A stretch of DNA of 64,000 nucleotides, taken from NCBI RefSeq assembly GCF_028769735.1, contig NC_088179.1:10073950-10137949 (forward strand). The letters run 5' to 3'. Origin of the DNA: Zonotrichia leucophrys gambelii (taxonomy: Eukaryota > Chordata > Aves > Passeriformes > Passerellidae). The notes below the pieces were generated by a model. That model made no database searches and was not told the DNA's origin. It saw nothing but the letters and a program-made list of their open reading frames with translations. Below, piece after piece: positions 22,917-35,659 of this stretch (position 1 is its first letter; the number at the start of each line of letters is the position of its first letter). A program made the translations under genes and the position numbers.

Positions 22917-24280
22917 CCTAGGTGTCTCTTAGGCTGCATTTAGGCTACTGATTAAAGCTGGTCAAAGCTTATTTGCTTTACAGATGTGGTTTTCACATTT
23001 GTATGCCTGGGTTTGCTGAATAGCTTCTTCAATATTGTTAAAATCTTTTGCCTCTGTTGTGAAGGGGAAGGACAGGTACACCTTCAGTTAGGAACTGAGA
23101 AAGGAAATTACCATTTTCTCTCAATGATGTTGTCACTCCAGAAGTTCAGAACAGGTTTTCTACTCTCTAATTTCAGATTTTTTGCTCTTGTGATTTGACA
23201 AACAGGAAAAGCTCTGAGACAGAAAAACATAGGAGAGGTTTTTCTCTCATTAGGGGTGGGACTATATGTTGTTCAGTCTCACCTTTGTTTGATTTTTGTT
23301 CCCTGATATGATAAGGCTCTGGGAAACCCTGGTTTTTCTACCATAAACACTGCTATTCATCAGTCCCTCACTGCAGCAGATAGCACTGACATTACCAGCA
23401 TACTGGTTTTGTTTGATTTTTATCATATCCTTGTACATGATGTGAAGCCCAGTGATTCTCCCTATGTAATTTGATTTCTTCTCTTTTTTTTTCTTTCCAT
23501 TAGTAAATCTTTATTTTCTGTTTCTGTCATCTTGCAAAAATCCCACAAACCTGTTGCACAACATGTCCTCTTCTATTGCTTCTTCTCGCTGTGTCAGAGC
23601 CCTTCTTTGAGCCAGCAATTACAGCTTGACTTCTCTGCAATCTACCAGAACTATCCTTTTCCCAGGTACCCAGCACCCCTTTTCACTGAAAACCCATAGT
23701 TTTTATTTCTCAGGGGTTTAGCCAAGTACTACTTTGTGCCTTTGTTCTTATTCCTTGACAATGTTGGCACAGAGCCTAAAAAGAACTATTCTTTTTCTGG
23801 AATCCAACTTGACAGAAGAGAACTGATTACTGTCACACATTGACTTGTTTCAAAGCTGTCACCAGGAGTGTATTTTTCTCTCAGCTTTTAGATATGAATT
23901 GGCACCAGGAAGAGAATACTGTGGCATTTTAGTTAGCTGTCTTTTATGTGTCAGCCTAGGACTCTGTTCCCATACTGGATGACAGAAGGTTATGGCCAGA
24001 GAATACAATATTCTTATGTTTTAAGGGTACAGACTATTCCAGTTGTTAAGATTTTGCTGATTTCAGCTTTTATAAAAAATGACTGCTTAAAAATAATTAG
24101 TCAGCCCTTCTGTTGGGAAAAGAAGCAGAAGAAACTGCTGCATAGCTGTTAGTTTGAACCGACAGAAACTGAAACAATAGCACCAAACCAAGCTGACTGT
24201 CTCCTAAGAAAATATGTCAGTCATTCCTGAAAATCAGAGGGAGCCAAACTTGCACTAGGACTTTGATTAGACTTCATCCA
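22917..24280. other. Non-coding flank between CR1 fragments
   Basis: AT-rich sequence with several short T-rich tracts. Nothing recognisable as a gene, RNA or repeat family was seen. Confidence 0.45.
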
Positions 24281-24284
24281 TTCT

Positions 24285-24425
24285 TTGAGATATTTCATAC
24301 CCCATCTGGATATGGTCTTGCACAACCTGCTGTAGCTGACCCTGCTGGCCTGTGGGGTTGGACTAAGTGCTCTCAAGAGTTCTCTTTCAAACCAGAAGAT
24401 TCTGTGCTTTGTATGATTCTGTGCT
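24285..24425 (+). mobile_element. CR1 LINE 3' end fragment
   Basis: The order GAGATATTTCATA, CTTGCACAACCTGCTGTAG, TGACCCTGCTGG, GGGTTGGACTAAGTGCTCTC and GATTCTGTGC follows the CR1 3' region in plus orientation. It is truncated at the 5' side and diverged. Confidence 0.85.
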
Positions 24426-25433
24426 TCATTAGATTTCAAGTTTTGCTCACTTGCAATGAAAAATTCTCCCCAAAAACTGCTTATGAATGACTTGGTTTGT
24501 CTTAGGAACTCTACAACTCAGTACTGACCCTGGATGGTAGCTGGATGGTATTTTCAAGTATAGATGAATGTTGTAGAGGACTGGAGGAAACGGAATTTTT
24601 CTTTCCATTTCTCTTTGCTTGTCCTTTAGTTGCCTTGTACAAAATTCTCCTAATTAAAAGTAGAGAGGTGGAAAGCTTAGCATGTTGCAAAAGCAGGATC
24701 AAAAAACTGTCAGCAGTTTGGCATTTTTTGGACATAAGCATAATATTTCCAGAATAAATACAATATTGTCAAATCCTAAGTACAGTGACCATCTCTTACA
24801 TAATAAAAAAAAAATTGATGCAGCACCTAATCCTAATAGGGGCCTTTGGACACTAGTGCTAATCAACAAGTATTTTAGGAGGAACCTCTTTTATCCTCCT
24901 CACCCATATTTGCTGTGCCACTGGTGTGCACACAACTGTTTTGATGGATATTTAGCTAGTCCTTTACAACTAACTTTATCCCTTTTCCAATGAATATTAG
25001 AGGGGTTCTACATGGTTGTCCTGTAGCTACTGATAAGTTTTTAAAATACAAGCCATCTATTAGGGTTTATATTTGGTTACTAGATGTTTGCTTACCAAGA
25101 TGGATATTACAGCTGGCTGCATTACCATGTGTTTGATTATTGTGCATAAGCAATGACCTTGTGCAGTCAGGTTATTGATGAGGTTGCATAATTCTCTTTG
25201 TGTTGTTGTTCAGTAGATTGATTGAGTAGTGACACAGTAGAGGGACACCTCTTTTACCCAAAATACCAGGTGTATTTTGCCTGTAGAGTTGCATTGGTTA
25301 AATTGTTTGCATTGAGGATTGGGTTGTTACCTTTTTTATGTTAATATGTTTCAGACAAAGTTTTTTGTCCAGTAGCTTGTTTGTTTGTTTTGTATGTTGC
25401 TTTGATTTGATTTAGGTTTGGAGTTTTTTACAG

Positions 25434-25553
25434 TGACAAAGTTTTGTTCTGCCTATCAAAGTTCTGTTCCCTTTGAGGTGGGTACTTGGGCTGTGACTGA
25501 AGCACCCTCAGTCAACAAACCAGAACTGAAGAGGCGTCATAATATTGCAACAA
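25434..25553 (+). other. Candidate plus-strand internal exon (120 nt)
   Basis: The acceptor GGAGTTTTTTACAG|TGAC and the donor CAACAA|GTAAGTAG flank a 120-nt segment. One frame is open for 39 codons, starting TKFCSAYQSSVPFEVG and ending KRRHNIAT, entering with two bases and leaving with one. I do not recognise the peptide. If the upstream exon ended in A, the junction would create an ATG. The segment lies 4 kb from the SPHKAP island in the divergent direction, so it could belong to a promoter-linked lncRNA or small-protein transcript. The human SPHKAP-PID1 interval is known as a gene desert, so a conserved protein gene is unlikely. Confidence 0.3.
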
Positions 25554-26510
25554 GTAAGTAGCATGACTTAGTTTAATCTATATCAGAACAGATCTGAGTG
25601 ACAAGATTCTTACTGACAATGGCCAGGAGCTTTAGAGAAAGTTGGTCTGGCCAAGATAGTTGTTGAATGTAGTCTAAAGAGAATGAACAGTTGTTTGTTG
25701 CTTCACTCCAGACTGGTGACACGGCTCCCTGTTTAATAAATGCAGCTCATTTGCCACAGGGCATGGGTGCTGGATGATTTATTTTTCTTCTATGTACATA
25801 TCTGCAACTACAAAGAGAATTTTTTCTAACATAACCTCATTTTTTCTGAGTTAATAGGCAAGTTTAAATATTAAACCTATTCAGTGTGTCTGCTTGTCTC
25901 TCTCTAGCTCCCAAATCTTCACTCTATTTTCAGTCTACCTGCATCCCTGGATAAGACAAGGGAAGAGAAAGGGCGAAGAGATTGCATTTAAATTCTGAAA
26001 GATAAATCAAGAATAATAAGCTGGTCCCAGATTTTTAAAATTCTGAATAGTTTGTTGTCACTCTCATTCCAGTAAACTAGAGAGCTCCTATGACTGAGGG
26101 TTCCAGCTGATCTCAGCTGTATTATTCCACAGGGAAAGGAGCTGGTATTTACAATAAGCTCAAACTGAGCCATACAGTTCGTCTTAGGTCAAAAGTAATG
26201 CACTCATTTTATTCAGAACTGGGCTAGAAGCTGATGATAATAACCAGCTGGTAGGCAATGAGCCATCATGTGTAGCATTAAGTGAAATCTTTTAGGCATC
26301 TGAAGGTGATGATGCATGTAGAGCAGACAGAAGGTGACACATTCCCAAACAAGCTCTTTGAGTTCATCTTTGCTGCCCTGGGTTTTTTGATAAAGATGAA
26401 AAAATTGCTTTTGGCTTCCCCTGTTCTCTGAGCATCCAAACCTAATGTCCCATAAGCTGTGAGAATATAGTCTACAACTGCTGTGTGCTTGCTCTTGCCT
26501 TTTCCTGCAG

Positions 26511-26611
26511 CTCCAGAGGTTGTCCAGAATGCTGCTGCTTACTTAAAAGGCTGTGGTGATAAGGGTCAGCTCTGTTTTCAGAATGCATGTAGAATTTTTA
26601 GATTATTCTGA
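26511..26611 (+). other. Candidate plus-strand terminal exon start and short frame
   Basis: A strong acceptor (CTTGCCTTTTCCTGCAG|CTCC) is followed by a frame entering with two bases, starting PEVVQNAAAYLKG and ending at TGA 26609-26611. The phase fits the exon at 25434-25553, giving a joined frame of about 72 codons that is open at its left end. No clear polyadenylation signal follows nearby. The product is not recognised and could be chance. Confidence 0.22.
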
Positions 26612-29600
26612 AGAATTAATGAAAATAAGAGCTGGAATTCTGAGTCTTCCTGACCATCACCAGTATTTTTCATTGCTAAATTATTTTTGGAAATTTTATC
26701 TAAATTCTAGCTGCCATCCTCCAGTGTAGTGTTTCCCTCAGGCTTCATATTTTTGGCTGTTCTCCTGGGTGAAATTTTCAAGTGCTGGGAGCAGTTAGAT
26801 TTTAAATAGGTAGTATATTTTATGTGTCCCTAGAAAAAGAGGTTAAGTCAAGAGACTTACTAAATATGTTTCATAGTAGCTATCAATAACAACTATCCAT
26901 TTTTCCTTCATGTCAATAGGCAGGTAGAAAACAAGAAAATATGAGAGAGATTAAAAAAGAGGCTGAAAAGAAAATTCAAATACCAATGTAACCGATAATG
27001 CAGAATGTTTGATTTGATAAGGTTGTCTGTAGCTATAGTGTGCCTTGTAAGATTGCTATTGAAGCATAAAAATTGCATAGGTGGTATGAATATACAATTA
27101 AAATGTGAAGAAGAAAAAAAAAAACTTTACTTTTTTGGTACATTTTTCATCTAAGAGTATACCAACTGCTGTGTGCTAATTTTCTGTGTGGATTATATAT
27201 TCATGAGATGCAATGTGAGAAATTGCTCATGCAATATATTTGAATAAATGACAGGATATGCTGGCAATAAAATGCAGGTGTATGAAAAGAACAGGACAGT
27301 TACTACCAGTTAAAAAAAAAAAAAGAAAATATCTTCAGCCCTTCAATCTCATTTAAACAGCTCTGGCTGAACTTGCCAGAGAATAACAAAAAGCTAGCAA
27401 GCTTTTTACAAACAAGAAGGAATTAAATAAGTGTGAAAACCTGACCTTTCATGTTTTTCATACTTTAGGCTGCTAAATTACCATGTACAGTTGTTTAAAT
27501 AGCTGCAGGAGGGGAGACTGTAAACAGATGCCTACAGTCACATACAAAATCCTATGGAGTTAAAAGTTTCAAAATTACCGTGAAATCAATTTTCATCACC
27601 ATACTAGCTAATGGTGTTTCTAGAATCATAAATACCAGTTGTTAAACTGAAACGTGTATTTCCACTGTAACAGGTACAGAGGCATGAAAGCCCCTCTGCA
27701 CAGCCCTTTTATCATAGTTCAGACCTACTCTGTGTCCTGAGGAAATTTAAATAACACGGCCCTTGCACCTGTAATCCTCCATATTCTCTCAGTAAGCTTG
27801 TTACAGGATACATTTTTGAGAGATCCATGCAAGGATTACATCAGAACCTAAATTTGTAAGGGCTGAAACACTTTTGAATGAAATTTTGTTTGTAGGGTAA
27901 CATAGAGATAAGGCAGATAGATAACTAGCAATAAGGCATACTTTGGGAAGGTTTCAAGCAGCAAAGGCAATTTCATTTATAGTTCTGAATGGAAGAGCTT
28001 ATCTAGATTTAGGGAGAAGATGGGAGTGTTTAGAGCTTGATGACATCCTGAAATAATTTTCTGATTTATGAGAAAAAAATTAAAATTAATATCCTATAAC
28101 TGCATGTGAAGGCAGGCATTTCATTCCACAAATCTCTGTTTATCACTATATGCTTTTTGACTTCTGTCAGTGAATTTGCACTTCAGTGTTTAAGTTATTT
28201 ACAGTTTGATATAGAAACAGTAATAAAAATAAAGCAAGTTACATGTACTTCTGCTATGTGTCTGAGCTCTAATTCCTGAAAGCACAATTAGCTGGAGTCA
28301 GAGAGATGCCTCATTTAAAAAGATAATTGAAGATTCATCTAGGGAATGGTATATTTGAGAAATAAGTGAGTATTCCATGTGGATGTGCAATGCAACTTCA
28401 CTTGAATTGGATGAATTGCGCATCATTAGAAGAGGAATGGGTAAAATAAAAACATTTTCCTTTTAGTGAAAAATTTTGAAATGTATGATTCCCGCCCCCC
28501 CCTGCTTTTTGAAGGGCTTTTAGAAGAAAAGTTGAAATAGTTTGAGAGACATTTTGGTCATGGTGTATGTTGGGAATTTGTGGAGGACAAAATTCTGAAT
28601 ATTTCTGGCCTGGTGAAGCATACCCAGCATGGACAAATGTGCAGTAAATATTTAAAGAGTCCTAGTTTGGTGATGGCTAGGGGTTTTCTAGGTATAATTT
28701 AATGCTTTCATATTTTTATTTGTGGTTAAATTTAAAGCATTATGAAAGTCTGCTTTCCTGGCAGACCACAGTACTTAGGTGTTCTTAGAGTCTTAAGAGA
28801 TTTGGTTTAGACAGCAACTGGAGAGTTACAGACAGTCAGTCACTGAAAATGACTGTGGGATCACAGGATGCTCTTGGGAGCGGCTGGGAAGCCATAAGTA
28901 AGGATTGAGCTTAGCTACCCTGAATAAGCGTGTTAGTATCACTGACACTACAATATGGACTTGCTGACTTCTTTAGGTTCTTGCCAGTATCAGTTTCTGT
29001 ATCAAACATGAAAAAAATGGGAATTAATTTTGTTTGTTTGAAGAAAAATATGAACAAATCCAAAGCAAACAAAACCCAACTATATTGGCAGAATAACAGA
29101 TCACACTTCAGTGAGCTCTCCCATGAGATTATCTTCTCATGCTGCTATAAAATAAGAGTTTGGTTCTGACAATGTACAGTAAACTAATGTGAAGGAAGGA
29201 TTGGGCCCTTACTGTATAGGTGTTATGTTAAAAATTGGTCCAGGTGAGTAATGCTATTAAATCTTAATTCTGGCAAAAGGATCTCTTCTACTAAACTATT
29301 AAATTATGCAAATGTATTTCTTACAATATTTTTATTATGATATTCTGATGTGAAAATCAGGAGATGGAAATAAATGTGCGTTTTTCTATTGTAAACCAAA
29401 GTTCATATTTTGTGGTGTAGTAAAATTTTATCTGCAAGTTATATGGTTTCATACAGAAAACTGCTCTGCAAAACTCTAATATTTACAGGTTTTTTTACAT
29501 TTGGAATATGTTTGTGTGCATATTTTGTGTAGTGCTCAATTTAAATCTTGATGAACAAAATTTAATTGAAAATTCATTACTTAGCCTAACAGATTTATAA

Positions 29601-32600
29601 CTGTAGGCTCAAAGATACAATATATAAATAGAAACATTCTTTGAATAAAATGCATAATTAGCTTTGGGAGGATGCAGTGCAGTAGCACTAATACCCTCCT
29701 TGATGCAAATGTTAGAACTTGGTGAGTCTGCATTGGCAGATCCTGGTTAGTGTTTTCTGTTGCTGTAGAAGGGGCTCTGTCATGGTTTTGGAGAGACTAG
29801 TTTGCTCTAGTATGAACAGATAGGATAAGGCACAACTGGAGAAAACCCTTCTGAATGTTGTGGTGTTTTACTGCACTTTGAGATTTCTGTAGTGCAATAG
29901 GAATAGCTTGTGCGAGAAAGGCTGAAGAAATGGAACTCTGAAACATGAAGCTCTTGAAAGCCCTCTTCAGAAACTCTGGCTAGAGATCTATAATTCTTAA
30001 GTAATTGTTTGTTTGGGCATTTTTTAAGCTCTGTGGGGCAGCTTGAACAACATGTGAGTAACATCACAGGTTCAGGCTGTACTTGCTGTACTGTGTGTCA
30101 TTAGAGAAGGCAGTGCTGATCTGAAACTGGACAGCTACTGCTTTTATGTACTTTTAGCACTTCTGCTCTCTTTGAAACAAATAGATCTGTCAGCTCGTGG
30201 TAGTCTCTAGAGACTCATCAGCAGAGTAGCCATGTCATTAAACTTTAATCAGGCCACAGTAATTCAGTGACAATAAAGATGTGTATAAGGATAACCTTTC
30301 AGTCTAAACAAATGGAGACTGCCTCTGTTTAAGGACCTAGAGATAATGTGAAAATCATTATTAAGAATTTTCTTATTGCTTGTTCATATTCTGACAATAA
30401 AAGTACACAAAGGGTGTGACAAAATGGAAAGATTTTTTATGCTGATAGGGATTTCTCATATGGCTTAGATTTTATGATGTTACTACCCTTTCAATTTTCC
30501 AAAGTTGAGCCATATTTACTTACAAATAGATAAGTAATGGCTAGTTATTTATTTTATTTTGGAGCAGGAAGGATTAGAGTTTAGATTGTTTAAAAAACCC
30601 CAAAGCATTAATTACTAGGTATTTGTTCTTGGAATGAAAGAATGTTGCAGAATTAACAGAAGTCAAGAACAGAAATGATAGGATGAATTTGTAAAAAATA
30701 TCTGTCATGGACATCTCATTTTAAGTCTCTTGTTTCAGGGGAGAGGTTTTGCTAATCTTTGGTTGGAATGTAGAACCTTGCAGTGTTGCTACTTACTGAA
30801 TTTTGTAGCAAGTTAGTGCCTAATTTGAAAGTTATGACAAAATTTAAAAACCACTGCAAAGTCCAGTTTGTTAAGTTTAATGTCTCAGAAGAATTGTGTG
30901 AAGATCCTATGCAGACCCATAGAATTCTCCCACACTCACACTTTGCACTGAGCATTTATTACTTGCACCTTTGGCTTTGCTGACATGCCTAATGACACTT
31001 CCTACATTTCCTGCATTACATTTTCAACTGGCAGTATTTTTCAAAACCAGTCAGTGTTATCCACACTATCCATACTGAATGTCATGCTGCACCAGTGGGA
31101 TTTTTAGGAGCCCCACTGTCAGTCAGTAATTGATAATTCAGTAAACTTAAGGACTGCTTCATCTTTCTTCATAGATTTTTCTTTGCCATTCTGTCATATT
31201 TCCTCTCCTGATCACCTAAAAGCAAGAAAAATGTTGTGCCAGCTCCACTACTTTTTGCAGAGTGAAGCTGGTCTTTAATTATAACCTTCAGGATTGGAAT
31301 TGCCAACTAGTTTGGAATCTGGAAAATGTTATATTCTGTGCAAGCCTTTTCATAGGCACAGCAGACCTAATTTTGGTTCTTCACAGGATTAACATTTTTC
31401 TTCTTCATAAATTGTACCTGTTCTCTCCTGACTGAATCTCCAGCACCATGAGTTCTCTGTGTATGTGTATGTGCTCTGAATCTCTACAAGAGCACAGTGC
31501 ATGCATGAGAAATGTAACTTTTTCCAAATTTTGAATTTAGTCTTTGTGTGTTCTGCTACACTCATGCCAGCAATTCCTTTTGCACTTTGCATTTCCCCAG
31601 GAAAGATGATTTTGGGAATTTTGGGGTTTTTTTTAAGGAGCCATATATAACCAATGTAACAAATGCAGTCTACATCTTCCCTGAGTGCTCTTGAGATATG
31701 CTTAGGAAAGAGAACTGATAAAAAACAGTCTCCTTTCTCATTGCACTTTAAACCTCATCCTCATAACAGCCTCAATCTGGGTTTGTATGCATAGTACATT
31801 AGTACATAGATGTGCTAATACTGATTTAGTGCTTTTTGTGTTTAGTGACCATGTCATCTGGGGATATTTTGGCCAAAGTACAAATTCCTTGAATAGCTCT
31901 TGACATTAATTATTGTGTATGATTTTTGAGATTTCAGTTGTGATGGTATTGCAGAAAATTTTGCTCTAACACCTCAGGTCTCTGAGGCATCTGCAGTCAT
32001 TCTAAAGGCATCTGTTGCTGGGAGTGGCTGAGCAGGGGCAGTGCACTGATACAGGGCCTTTATCTTTCTTCTGATCTTCAGTGCCATTCACAACTCCTGG
32101 CAACAGCTGCCATATACAGTAGGACTGACTCTCTAGTTGACTTTTGCACTTTTTCAGCTTGCCAAAATGTTTGTAATTCACAAATGAATGGCCTATTTCA
32201 CTATGCCTTTACAGGAACCCAAATTTCAATTCACTGGTTGGAGAGGCAAATGCAGGAAGCCTGCACAGGATTGTAAGAAATGCAGTGTGAGTAGTGGTCT
32301 GAATTCAGGCTGGGCACCTCTCCTGATCCTGATCTCTCATGCTCCATGTCCTCTCTTCTCACTGAAATCAGTGGCAGTTTCTTCTGTTCCTGTTCAAGTT
32401 GCAGTGTACCATCTTTCAGATTCCTAAAAGTCATACCCAATGTTAAGCTTTAAATTTACTGTCAAACACACCAGAGATTCCACTCACGCAACTCTCACAT
32501 CTGCCATGTCAACAGCTCAGCATATTCCTGGATGCAATTCAGACAATCTGAGCACCCACCAAGCAGCTCAGACCTCTAGTAAGCAGCAGTGGAGCCCAAG

Positions 32601-33992
32601 TGAGAGTAGGCTCAAACTGGGCTTCAAGTTTCTGATTTAGGGCTCTTTTGTTTCCTTTTTGATGTTTAAGCATCTATTTAATCAGCCTTCATCAAGATGT
32701 TATACTGCACGTACAGACCTCTTTAAGGGCAGTCCATTCTAGCAACAGAAGTATATTTAAATAATTTCCTGAATGTAAGCCTTGCATTTCAATTTTGGTT
32801 TTGGTAATAATAGTTAAAATGGAATAACAGTGGAGGCATACTAAAGCAGCTTTGTCAAACTGAGTTTGTAGTTCAGTAATTTAAGTAAAGCCTGACAAAA
32901 TTAGACCTACTTTGATGGGGAATTCTCACAGCTCCCAATTACAGGTTCTTAAACCTTAGGTGGAGGCAAAGCTGATGGTAATTGTATCGTGACTTGCTTC
33001 TCTGAATGCCTTACTTTATTTTTTTGCCATACTGAATTGGTATAACTGTGGTTAAGCTTTATGTATGCATAAAATAAAATGTTTGGAGTGGACTCAGGAG
33101 TATGCAATCACTCTCTGCTCCATGGTACATGCTCACATTTTTTCACTGACAGTCTTCCAAGCTGAAATCCCTGCAACCATTCCCCTACTCTTATATAAAT
33201 ATGAACACTGCATAATGCTACCAGTCCCTGCACTTTTTAGGATTATTTTTCTGATGTTAAATCCACTTTAATATTCAGTCTTGCTCTCTACAGCAACGAT
33301 GGCAGAACTCCCTTGCATTTCCTTAGCGCAGTTTGAGTCTTATAAGTAAATACTACCTGCTTGGATATATGGGACTGCTTTATGAGGTGTTTTGGGACAG
33401 CTGAGCTATTCATACTCCATAGGCTGAATTTAAACACGTGCTGGGTGAGGAGGGAGTGGACAAATACAGTAATGGGTGTCATTCTCCTTCCTTCAAGCAC
33501 CATTAAGATTGCACATTAATGTGCAGTACTTAAAATGAATGTCACACAATAGTATGTGTGTAAGATTCTGGATAAAATGTAAATATTTGAAAGTAAACTA
33601 GTATATACACTATCTGATATCTTGTGTAGTTATCTTCAAATTCAGTATCTATGCAAGGACCTTATTATCCTTCTTGGAACTAATATTTCAGCTTGGTTGC
33701 AGTTTATTGATCTTGTTTCTCAGTGGAACATCAAAATCTCTTGTGTGTTGCCTAAACCCTTTTAAGTTTCAAAACCCTTGTGTTGAGGGGCTCTCACTAA
33801 ATATTTATGCAGACAAGGGCTTGATCTTCACCTTTGATATGATGTTAAAGGGTGAGATATTGCTCACAGCATGTTTGCTTGAGTTTTGGTTTTTAGTTTC
33901 CCATCTAAAGGACAACAGGGAGAAAATAAAGGTCCTCCTCATATTCTAGATGTATGCCAATGGCTTTACTCAATGTTGCATCAGAAATTCTG

Positions 33993-34007
33993 ATATATAT
34001 ATATATA
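33993..34007. repeat. (AT)n short tandem repeat
   Basis: A perfect AT run of about 15 bases lies in intergenic sequence. Confidence 0.85.
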
Positions 34008-34992
34008 GGTTTTTAATTATTTTATTTAGGGGAGGGTGAGAATTTTTTGTTTGCTTTTAATTTATTTTGGTTTGGTTTATTTCTATTTTTATTTAAGAAA
34101 TCTAAAGGCAGCCTCATTCTTAATTTCTGGTTGATTTACAGGAAAACATCAGGAAATAAACATAAGACTAAGTTTAAGTTTTATACTGTGTGGACTTAGT
34201 TGATTTGTTATTGGAATACAAAGACTACTGATGCCATGGGATTTAGAGGGAACTCCTCCTCTCCTCCTTGGCTTGTATGAACAAAGTCACCTCTTAAACT
34301 TGACAGAGTTCTGTTTTGTATGAAGCATGGGTTTTTGCATAGTTTTCATATCTCAACTCAATTCTCAGCATCTACAAATTGTTCCTAAACTAGAGAGTAA
34401 GAAACCAGAAGTAATAATGAAGAAAAAATATGGCTTTGGAATATCAGCTATGTAGTCCTTAAGTTTAAGGGGGAAAAAAATAGACTAGCTTTACAGCTTT
34501 AATGGTGTTTTGGACATAGCTTGTTTTTATCTGTCACGAAAATCTTCAAATATTCTTGTTCTTATGGAGCCATGAAGATGTTTTCTTGTCAGAAAACACT
34601 TGCTAAGAAGCAAATTCTAGAGAAATAAAAGTATTGTGTGGGTTTATAACACACTATAAATACATGTAAATTGCACCATGGATCAAAAGCTCATTTATAC
34701 TAGCTGGTAATGATGATAGTTATACTGAAGATTGAACTCGAGAACTTTGAATTTTTTTTTAAGGTGATAATGACTTGGGACTTGTTTTTTTATTTCAATG
34801 TTGAGATCTTAGGGCTGACTCAATGTATTACATACTTCTAATCCATTGTATATAGAGAAAAGTGTTCACTGCCTCACAAAGTTAGTTTTATAAAAGTTTA
34901 TTATTGTAGCAGCCAAGTTGTTACTTCTATTGCAAATTAAAATCTGAACAAGTTCTTATTTCATTGTTGTGTATATTCATCTGTAATTACAG

Positions 34993-35172
34993 TTCAGTCA
35001 GATGTGAAGATCTTTCAGAATGGTGAAACACTTTGGACAAATTCTAAACATGTAGAAGTGTCCACCAAAATCTTCAAAATGTGGTGCTTTTCAAAGGGAA
35101 AGAGAACAGCTGAGAGAAATAGAAGGGGAGTACCAACAGATCCGAATATATGTGCACACACCAGGATTAAGG
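34993..35172 (+). other. Candidate plus-strand exon (180 nt)
   Basis: The acceptor CTGTAATTACAG|TTCAG and the donor TTAAGG|GTAAGA bound 180 nt with one frame open throughout (starts QSDVKIFQNGETLW, ends CAHTRIK), again entering with two bases and leaving with one. It is therefore phase-compatible with the segment at 25434-25553. A second frame over its 3' half reads as a charged helical peptide (FQREREQLREIEGEYQQIR) but has a stop just upstream at TAG. The two competing frames lower confidence that this codes for protein. A non-coding exon is as likely. Confidence 0.25.
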
Positions 35173-35334
35173 GTAAGAAATGTGCAGTACAAGAACCATG
35201 GTTATATGCAGGCATTTATGTCACCAACCTCGTGTATGGATTTCCATATTTGGTGCTTTGACCTCTCAAATCACAGTGGGGCACAGAGGAGAACAGTGGC
35301 TCCATGGCAATCTACACAGCTACCCAGGGAATTG

Positions 35335-35650
35335 GGATAAGTTGGGCTGGAAGGAACTTCAGAAGGCCACCCAGTCATGCCACATTCCAAGAAATGTGAA
35401 CTGCTGCTTTTTTACAAATTTGTAATGTGATTTTAATGCTGGTATGCCATGGAACTCTACAAAATAGGTCTGGGAAAACCCGTGAAATATAATCCCCTTT
35501 TCTGAAAGTAATGTCAACTATACTTAAGCAACTGTCAGAAGCAGTTAGTCCAACATGTCCTTAAAAATTCCCTCTGCTAGACATTTCCATAAGCACTGTA
35601 GGTAATCTATTCCTGTGCCTCAGCATTACTGCAGTGTCAGGTGCCCCTGT
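35335..35650 (-). mobile_element. CR1 LINE fragment, minus orientation, diverged
   Basis: The plus strand reads GGGCTGGAAGGAACTTC, GGCCACCCAGTC, GTTAGTCCAACATGTCC, GACATTTCCATAAGC and TAATCTATTCCTGTGCCTCA in the order expected for the complement of a CR1 3' region. Divergence is high and the ends are approximate. Confidence 0.6.
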
Positions 35651-35659
35651 ACTACAAGT

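Larger units (their letters stand above)
25554..34992. other. Long AT-rich intergenic stretch
   Basis: Apart from the acceptor-led frame at 26511 and two adjacent perfect stem-loops at 27361-27407, I see no gene or classifiable mobile element. It includes poly-A runs (about 27115 and 27310), a C-rich run near 28493 and an (AT)n run near 33993. Weak exon-like segments at 28832-28912 and 32215-32286 are too ambiguous to call. Confidence 0.45.

Noticed and set aside
28832..28912. Plus-strand exon-like segment ending CATAA|GTAAGG
   Set aside because: Purine-rich weak acceptor and two competing open frames; not distinguishable from chance.
32215..32286. Plus-strand exon-like segment with acceptor CCTTTACAG and donor GTGAGT
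   Set aside because: All three frames are at least partly open and there is no recognisable peptide; the phase does not continue from the other candidates.
33299..33345. Ankyrin-like peptide NDGRTPLHFLSA after a strong acceptor
   Set aside because: The frame stops after about 13 residues with no donor and no neighbouring repeat units; a chance resemblance.
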